In this document: in pieces, positions 17,971 to 22,344 of the stretch
How the letters are laid out: every line of letters starts with the position of its first letter
Position numbering within the stretch: the stretch's first letter is position 1
From: JARLFX01 sp036404255
GTDB lineage: Bacteria > Acidobacteriota > Terriglobia > Terriglobales > Acidobacteriaceae
Length of the DNA: 22,344 bases
Direction of reading: 5' to 3'
NCBI GenBank assembly: GCA_036404255.1
Contig: DASWOP010000175.1
Coordinates: 1-22,344, forward strand
Translations under genes and position numbers: made by a program
The notes under the pieces: model-generated
What the model saw: the letters and a program-made list of their open reading frames with translations, nothing else
What the model was told of the DNA's origin: nothing
The model's database searches: none

Positions 17971-18285
17971 GTGGAAAAGCGTGTTGATGAAACACACTAT
18001 CTAACCGGAGAGCGCAGGGGTGGCATCCTGAGGGAAGAAGTTTGGTACAGCGGCGAAGAAGTCGTCAAATATACACTTGCATATATCGATCCACGTATCT
18101 GCGGCGTGGACAATGGGCGAGTGATTGGATATGACAACTCGCATAATCACCACCACAAGCACTTTATGGGAGTGATTTCGCCACACATCTATACGTCGTA
18201 CGCAGAACTCTATGTGAAATATATGGCCGAGGTCAGAAATCTTTGGAGGCAACATGCCGGGCAAAACGATAATAAAAGTCGATAG
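17971..18285 (+). CDS. TumE-like toxin of a type II toxin-antitoxin pair (DUF6516 family)
   Basis: The 104-aa product contains VVKYTLAYIDPRICGVDNGRV, then GYDNSHNHHHKHFMG (His cluster at 58-64) and a C-terminal YAELYVKYMAEVRNLWR helix. This matches my recollection of TumE-family toxins, with a Y-x-LAYI...DNGR-x-x-GYDN-x-H-x-HH-x-HFMG core. The toxic activity is not something I can state from sequence. GTG 17971 is the only standard start in frame after the stop at 17941. No strong ribosome-binding site precedes it, apart from GGGGG 10 nt upstream. The gene overlaps the downstream antitoxin gene by 32 nt and is clearly AT-richer than its neighbours (about 45% GC in its central part), suggesting acquisition. 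Confidence 0.72.
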   Translation: MEKRVDETHYLTGERRGGILREEVWYSGEEVVKYTLAYIDPRICGVDNGRVIGYDNSHNHHHKHFMGVISPHIYTSYAELYVKYMAEVRNLWRQHAGQNDNKSR

Positions 18286-18628
18286 TACCGAAGCCTTTTT
18301 CGCTCGCGGCTTGGAGCGGGCACGAGCGATGGATCGTGGCGAGAAGCCAAAAAAGGCGGTGTCGATTACGTTTGCAGACCCCGTCGATATGATGAGTGTG
18401 ATGTCAGCACAGCGGTTGCAGCTGCTGCAGGCGGCTCGGCGCAAAGAGTTGCCGGTATCAAAGTTGGCGAGCACGCTGAAGCGCGACCCGCGTGCTGTGA
18501 GCCGCGACATCGCGGTGCTGGAACAGTTTGGGATGTTGAAGACGCGGTATGAGGTGAATCCAGGGCACGGCCGGCAGCGGATTGTTTCATCGACGGCGGA
18601 GAAGTTTCTTCTGAGCGCAGCGGTTTGA
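18254..18628 (+). CDS. TumA-like antitoxin, winged-HTH DNA-binding protein (HVO_A0114-type)
   Basis: The 124-aa protein has a C-terminal winged helix-turn-helix (about 50-118): LQAARRKELPVSKLASTLKRD, then AVSRDIAVLEQFGMLK, with a wing GHGRQRIVSS. The N-terminal 40 residues are likely the toxin-binding arm. This architecture is found downstream of TumE-type toxins in the gene order toxin then antitoxin. Translation starts at ATG 18254 within the end of the toxin gene, with GGAGG 4 nt upstream, so production is coupled but independently strong, as needed to keep antitoxin in excess. It probably represses the operon through the palindrome at 17899-17925. GC content returns toward that of the host (about 63% mid-gene). 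Confidence 0.75.
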   Translation: MPGKTIIKVDSTEAFFARGLERARAMDRGEKPKKAVSITFADPVDMMSVMSAQRLQLLQAARRKELPVSKLASTLKRDPRAVSRDIAVLEQFGMLKTRYEVNPGHGRQRIVSSTAEKFLLSAAV

Positions 18629-18703
18629 GTGCTGCTCCCTTCGGCCCTTCGTTTCGCTCTATGGCAGGCTCGGGCGGGACGAGCTTCGCAAAAAAAATAG
18701 AAG

Positions 18704-19177
18704 CTAGCTGTTCAGCGCCTTCTTCACCAGCTCGCTAATCGTCTTTCCATCCGCCCGAATACCATCTGCGGCCACTTTCGCCTGGATCAGCTTCATCACC
18801 GAACCCATATCCCGCGGGCCGGGCTTGGTGCCACCGTTGGTTGCGGTGAGTTGCGCAACTGCGCCGTCAACCAGCGCCTTGATCTCGTCTTCGCTGGCGG
18901 ACTGTGGCAGGTAAGCCTCGATCAGCTTAATCTCGTCCTGTTCCTTGGCGGCGAGTTCCGGGCGGTTGCCCTTGGTGAACTGCTCCACCGAATCTTTACG
19001 CTGATTGATCAGCGTTCCCAGAATCTTCTGCGCTTCGGCTTCAGTCAGAGGCTCGCGCTTGTCTATCTCTTTGCTTTTCAACGCGGACTTCACCATCCGC
19101 AGCGCTTCCAGCTTCTGCGCTTCACGTGCCTTCATGGCGATAATAATGTCTGCGTTCAGCTTTTCGACGATACCCAT
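18704..19177 (-). CDS. yqeY: GatB/YqeY domain-containing protein
   Basis: A 157-aa protein related to the C-terminal tail domain of GatB, the tRNA-dependent amidotransferase subunit; stand-alone YqeY is widespread but of uncertain function. Family features are seen in IVEKLNADIIIAMKAREAQKLEALRMVKSALK at the N-terminus, the INQRKDSVEQF segment, and KLIEAYLPQ then MGSVMKLIQAK toward the C-terminus. ATG 19177 is chosen because GAGAGG lies about 9 nt upstream and a TATAAT sits so that transcription would begin after the alternative ATG at 19210. It is divergent from the aminotransferase-serA operon. Confidence 0.92.
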   Translation of the reverse strand: MGIVEKLNADIIIAMKAREAQKLEALRMVKSALKSKEIDKREPLTEAEAQKILGTLINQRKDSVEQFTKGNRPELAAKEQDEIKLIEAYLPQSASEDEIKALVDGAVAQLTATNGGTKPGPRDMGSVMKLIQAKVAADGIRADGKTISELVKKALNS

Positions 19178-19209
19178 GCCTGTTGCCTCTCTTCTGGTAC
19201 AGCCTTCCA

Positions 19210-19215
19210 TTATAG
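19210..19215 (-). promoter_or_regulatory. Predicted -10 box for yqeY
   Basis: On the minus strand this reads TATAAT, a perfect -10, about 33 nt before ATG 19177. No good -35 lies 16-18 bp further up. If used, transcription starts near 19203, inside any longer reading frame, supporting the shorter YqeY start. Confidence 0.4.
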
Positions 19216-19334
19216 AAAACTACGGGAATTCCTGTCGCTCGGTACAATAATAGGCGAACGCAAAAGACTGCAGCCGGCATACGGCAGAGGAACTCGAGCG
19301 CTCCCCGCGCCCACTCCAGAAGGATCAGAATCCC

Positions 19335-20507
19335 ATGCTTCGTAAGATCAGGCTTTTCACCCCCGGACCGACTCCGTTGCTTCCTGCCGCTCAGTTTGCC
19401 ATGGCCGCCGCGGATATTCACCACCGCACGCCGGAGTTTCGCACGCTCTACACTCGCGTTCTCGGCCAGATGAAAGAGTTCTACGGCACGAAGAACGACG
19501 TCATCATCCTGTCGTCCTCCGGTACCGGCGCCATGGAGGCATCCGTCAGCAACCTGACGTCGCCCGGCGACCGCGTTCTCGTGCTCTGCTCCGGTAAATT
19601 CGGCGAGCGCTGGACCGCCCTCGGCAAAGCCTTCGGCTGCACGGTCGATACCATCACTGTGCCCTACGGCAAGACCTTCGACCTCGCGGAAGTAAAGGCG
19701 CATCTCCACCTTGAGACCCGCGCCGTCTTCATGCAGGCCACTGAAACTTCGACCGGCATCCGCAACGATGTGCAGGGTGTGGCCGAGATCATCAAGGCGC
19801 AGAAGAGCGAAGCTCTGCTGATCGTCGATGCCATCACCGGCCTCGGCACCACCACGCTGGACATCGACGCCTGGGGCGTTGACGTGCTTATCGGCGGTTC
19901 GCAGAAGGCATTCATGATTCCTCCCGGTCTCTCCTTCCTCGCCATCAGCGATAAGGCTTGGGACCGCATGGAAGCCACCTACAATCCGCGCTATTACTTT
20001 GATCTCCGCAAGGAGCGCAAGAACGCCAAGGGCGGCGAAAGCGCCTACACTCCAGCCGTTGCGTTGATCGCCGCGCTGGGTGCGTCGCTGGATTGGATCA
20101 CCGCGCAGGGCGAAGGCGATCTGGCCAAGGGCCGCATCGCCATGGTGCACAACGCAGAGACGATCGCCGCCATGATGCGCGCTGCTGTGCAGGCACTCGG
20201 CTTCAAGCTCTTCGCGCCCGATGCCCCGTCTGCAGCCGCCACCAGTGTGCTCGCTCCAGAGGGCCTCGATTCCGGCGTGATCGTCAAAGAGCTCAAGACC
20301 CGCTTCGGCGCCACCATCACCAACGGCCAGGGCGACATGAAGGGCAAGATCTTCCGCATCGCGCACCTCGGTTTCTTTGACTACATGGATACCATCGCGC
20401 TCGTTGGCGCCCTGGAGCATGTTGCGTTGAAGCTGAAGCTTCCCGGCGCCGAGTTTGGCAAGGGCCTGATCGCAGCGCAGAAGGTCTACGCAGAAGCCAC
20501 CAAGTAG
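19335..20507 (+). CDS. Class V PLP-dependent aminotransferase (alanine/serine-glyoxylate aminotransferase type)
   Basis: Fold-type I aminotransferase of 390 aa. The N-terminal FTPGPTP signature and HHRTPEF are typical of alanine-glyoxylate/serine-pyruvate aminotransferases. The PLP lysine is K191 in GGSQKAFMIPPG, and SSSGTGAMEAS (60-70) is the phosphate-binding loop. D165 (LIVDAITGLG) should contact the pyridine nitrogen. AAGGA lies 10 nt before the ATG. serA begins 51 nt downstream, so the operon context suggests it makes phosphoserine from 3-phosphohydroxypyruvate (the SerC role), or interconverts serine/alanine with glyoxylate. Sequence alone does not decide between them, so I give no symbol. 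Confidence 0.92.
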   Translation: MLRKIRLFTPGPTPLLPAAQFAMAAADIHHRTPEFRTLYTRVLGQMKEFYGTKNDVIILSSSGTGAMEASVSNLTSPGDRVLVLCSGKFGERWTALGKAFGCTVDTITVPYGKTFDLAEVKAHLHLETRAVFMQATETSTGIRNDVQGVAEIIKAQKSEALLIVDAITGLGTTTLDIDAWGVDVLIGGSQKAFMIPPGLSFLAISDKAWDRMEATYNPRYYFDLRKERKNAKGGESAYTPAVALIAALGASLDWITAQGEGDLAKGRIAMVHNAETIAAMMRAAVQALGFKLFAPDAPSAAATSVLAPEGLDSGVIVKELKTRFGATITNGQGDMKGKIFRIAHLGFFDYMDTIALVGALEHVALKLKLPGAEFGKGLIAAQKVYAEATK

Positions 20508-20558
20508 TTCCATCGCGGCCGCGCAGGCTGCCACCGCACGTGTACGAGGGAGTTTGCA

Positions 20559-22175
20559 ATGAAGATTGTTCTCGCAGAGAAGGTGTCGCCGGCGACGCTC
20601 GCCGTTTTCCAGCAGGAGCCAACCTGGACCGTCATCACGCCGGACCAGATCAAGAATGGTCTCGCCGCCGAACTGGCTGACGCCGACGCCCTCGTCGTGC
20701 GCTCCGCCGTTCAGGTGGATGCCAAACTGCTGGAAGCCGCACCCAAACTGCGGGTGATCGGCCGCGCCGGTGTCGGCGTGGACAATATTGATACTCCCGC
20801 CGCAACTCATCGCGGCATCGTCGTGATGAACACGCCCGGTGCCAACGCCGTCGCCGTGGCCGAGCTCACCATCGGCCTCATGCTCACCATGGCCCGCAAG
20901 ATCTCGCAGGCAAATGCCACCATGCATGCCGGCAAGTGGGAGAAGAAGTCGCTGCAGGGTTCTGAGCTGCGCGGAAAGACACTCGCCATCCTCGGCCTTG
21001 GCCGCATCGGTCTTGAAGTCGCCGCTCGCGCCCAGAGCTTCGGCATGGAGCTCATCGGTTACGACCCGTTCATCGCACCGGCAGTCGCGCGCGAAAACGG
21101 CGTCACCCTCGTCTCCATCGACGATCTCTTCAAGCGCGCCGACTACCTCACCCTGCACGTCGGCCTCACGCCGCAGACCGAAGGCATCATCAACGCCACC
21201 TCGCTCGCCATCATGAAGAAGGGCGTCCGCATCATCAACTGCGCCCGCGGCGAACTGATTGTAGAAGAGGCGCTGCAGGATGCGCTCAAGTCCGGCCATA
21301 TTGCCGGAGCCGCGCTCGACGTCTTCCATCAGGAGCCGTTGAAAGAGTCGCCCTATCACGCGCTGGATAACGCAATTCTCACCCCGCACATCGCCGGTTC
21401 GACCGACGAGGCGCAGGAGGCCATCGGCATCCAACTCGCTGAGCAGGTGAAGGCATACCTCAAGCTTGGCGTCGTGCAGAACGCCGTCAACCTGCCGTCT
21501 CTCTCGGAGAAGGAATACCGCGAGATGGCGCCCTTCATCGAGATGGCAGAGCGTCTTGGCCGCTTCCTCGCGCACGGCGCGCAGGGCAATCTCGAAGCCA
21601 TTCGCCTCAGCTACTCTGGTCGCCTGGCCGAGGGCAAGACCGAGCTGATTCGCAACGCAGCCCTCAGCGGTGTGCTTGCAGATTCTGATGCCGTGAACCG
21701 TATCAATGCAAGCGCCATCGCGCAGGAGCGCGGTCTCCGCGTGCATGAAGATAAGAAGCCGGTCGCCTCTGGCGGCGCGGGCAACGTCCTCAAGCTCACG
21801 CTGCACTTCGGCGGCGGAGACTCCACTGGCAGCGCCACTGTGCTGCACGGCAACTCCCCCCGCCTGATCTCCTATGACAACATCGACATTGAAGCGCCGC
21901 TGACCGGCATGCTCCTCTGCATCCGCAACAAGGATGTACCCGGCGTCGTCGGCCGCATGGGCACCGTTCTGGGCGAGCACAAGATCAACATTGCAAACTT
22001 CGCGCTGGGCCGTTCCGTCCGCAGCCAGAGCGTCCCACAGGGACAGGCTCTCGCCGTCATCCAGATCGACGCGCCCGATGCGAAGTCGGAGAGCGCGGCA
22101 GTAGAAGCGTTGCGCAAGGTCGAAGCGATCGAAAGTGTACGCCTGGTGGAGTTGGAGCCAGGGGAGTCGAGGTAG
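20559..22175 (+). CDS. serA: D-3-phosphoglycerate dehydrogenase, long ACT-domain form
   Basis: Oxidises 3-phosphoglycerate to 3-phosphohydroxypyruvate, the first step of serine synthesis. The 538-aa protein is of the long (type I) class. It has a substrate-binding domain with GRAGVGVDNID (68-78), an NAD-binding Rossmann domain with GLGRIG (146-151), catalytic R230 (NCARGEL), E259 (FHQEP) and H277 (TPHIAGSTDEAQ), an intervening (ASB) domain, and a C-terminal ACT domain (about 455-535: LLCIRNKDVPGVVGRMG) that usually gives serine feedback inhibition. The histidine motif reads PHIAGST where PHLGAST is commoner. GAGGGAG precedes the ATG. It follows the aminotransferase gene and is 1 nt from the zinc-ribbon gene. 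Confidence 0.97.
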   Translation: MKIVLAEKVSPATLAVFQQEPTWTVITPDQIKNGLAAELADADALVVRSAVQVDAKLLEAAPKLRVIGRAGVGVDNIDTPAATHRGIVVMNTPGANAVAVAELTIGLMLTMARKISQANATMHAGKWEKKSLQGSELRGKTLAILGLGRIGLEVAARAQSFGMELIGYDPFIAPAVARENGVTLVSIDDLFKRADYLTLHVGLTPQTEGIINATSLAIMKKGVRIINCARGELIVEEALQDALKSGHIAGAALDVFHQEPLKESPYHALDNAILTPHIAGSTDEAQEAIGIQLAEQVKAYLKLGVVQNAVNLPSLSEKEYREMAPFIEMAERLGRFLAHGAQGNLEAIRLSYSGRLAEGKTELIRNAALSGVLADSDAVNRINASAIAQERGLRVHEDKKPVASGGAGNVLKLTLHFGGGDSTGSATVLHGNSPRLISYDNIDIEAPLTGMLLCIRNKDVPGVVGRMGTVLGEHKINIANFALGRSVRSQSVPQGQALAVIQIDAPDAKSESAAVEALRKVEAIESVRLVELEPGESR

Positions 22176-22176
22176 C

Positions 22177-22344
22177 ATGCCGCTTTACGAATACGAATGC
22201 ACACAATGCAAGAAGCACACGGAGAAGATTCAGAAATTCTCCGACACGGAAATTACCGTCTGCCCATACTGCGGCGGTAAGCTGACGCGCGTCATCACCG
22301 CTCCCTCGGTGCAATTCAAAGGCGGCGGCTGGTTCAGCGACGGC
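22177..22344 (+). CDS. FmdB-family zinc-ribbon protein (3' part outside window)
   Basis: Fifty-six codons are visible from ATG 22177, only 1 nt after the serA stop, with GAGG 4 nt upstream inside the end of serA. The sequence starts MPLYEYEC and has the pairs C8-x2-C11 and C29-x2-C32 (CPYCGG), then LTRVITAPSVQFKGGGW. This is the FmdB putative regulatory zinc ribbon, whose hallmark is MPxYEYxCxxC and the FKGxGW ending. Function is not established for most members. The close spacing indicates translation coupled to serA. Confidence 0.92.
   Translation, partial: MPLYEYECTQCKKHTEKIQKFSDTEITVCPYCGGKLTRVITAPSVQFKGGGWFSDG

Noticed and set aside
18682..18705. Intrinsic terminator after yqeY using AGCTTC/GAAGCT and the T-run
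   Set aside because: The T-run lies in the loop and the stem includes the yqeY stop codon, so the order of elements is wrong for a terminator on the minus strand.
19122..22178. Very long minus-strand open frame antisense to the aminotransferase and serA
   Set aside because: It mirrors two well-recognised genes, has no family-like sequence, and is the kind of long antisense frame that GC-rich codon usage produces.

Overview
The window reads as a chromosomal segment of a moderately GC-rich bacterium, most likely an Acidobacteriota of the Terriglobia/Acidobacteriaceae type. That placement is an inference from the overall protein sequences, the serA neighbourhood and the style of the intergenic repeats; no rRNA or other phylogenetic marker was compared. 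Almost all of it is housekeeping coding sequence. The accessory material is at the left edge (transposase tail plus repeats) and at about 16.1-18.7 kb.

Left edge (1-421): the last 47 codons of an IS481-family transposase, two perfect TGAA-loop hairpins resembling REP elements, and a seven-unit degenerate tandem repeat of about 20 bp that runs up to the next gene. Region 422-4305: a cation diffusion facilitator metal exporter converges on, and overlaps by 4 nt, an aldo/keto reductase that lies 6 nt downstream of an ATP-dependent DNA ligase. Region 4315-6242: prfA (RF1) and prmC, whose product methylates the GGQ motif of RF1, form an operon. Region 6243-12964, all on the minus strand: a secreted protein of unknown function, an RlmI-type rRNA methyltransferase, the ClpB disaggregase and an FAD-dependent oxidoreductase carrying a duplicated His-containing motif. 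Region 13153-16091: a Cys-type glutathione peroxidase, a 16-bp-stem hairpin, and a bifunctional Rel/SpoT (p)ppGpp synthetase-hydrolase.

Region 16092-18628 is the most interesting. A six-TM protein of unknown function has a near-consensus sigma-70 promoter (TTGACA, 17 bp, TATAGT) and an imperfect inverted repeat at the expected start of transcription, and is followed by a TetR-family regulator that may act there. Next comes a two-gene module resembling TumE/TumA toxin-antitoxin pairs. It is AT-richer than its surroundings, overlaps by 32 nt, and has a perfect 9-bp inverted repeat over the -10 of its own predicted promoter, as expected of an autoregulated toxin-antitoxin operon.

Right edge (18704-22344): yqeY on the minus strand, divergent from an apparent serine-biosynthesis operon made of a class V aminotransferase (probably doing the SerC or glyoxylate-transamination job), a long ACT-domain SerA, and an FmdB-type zinc-ribbon gene cut by the window end. 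No tRNA, rRNA or CRISPR array was seen. No gene-free stretch exceeds 300 bases.
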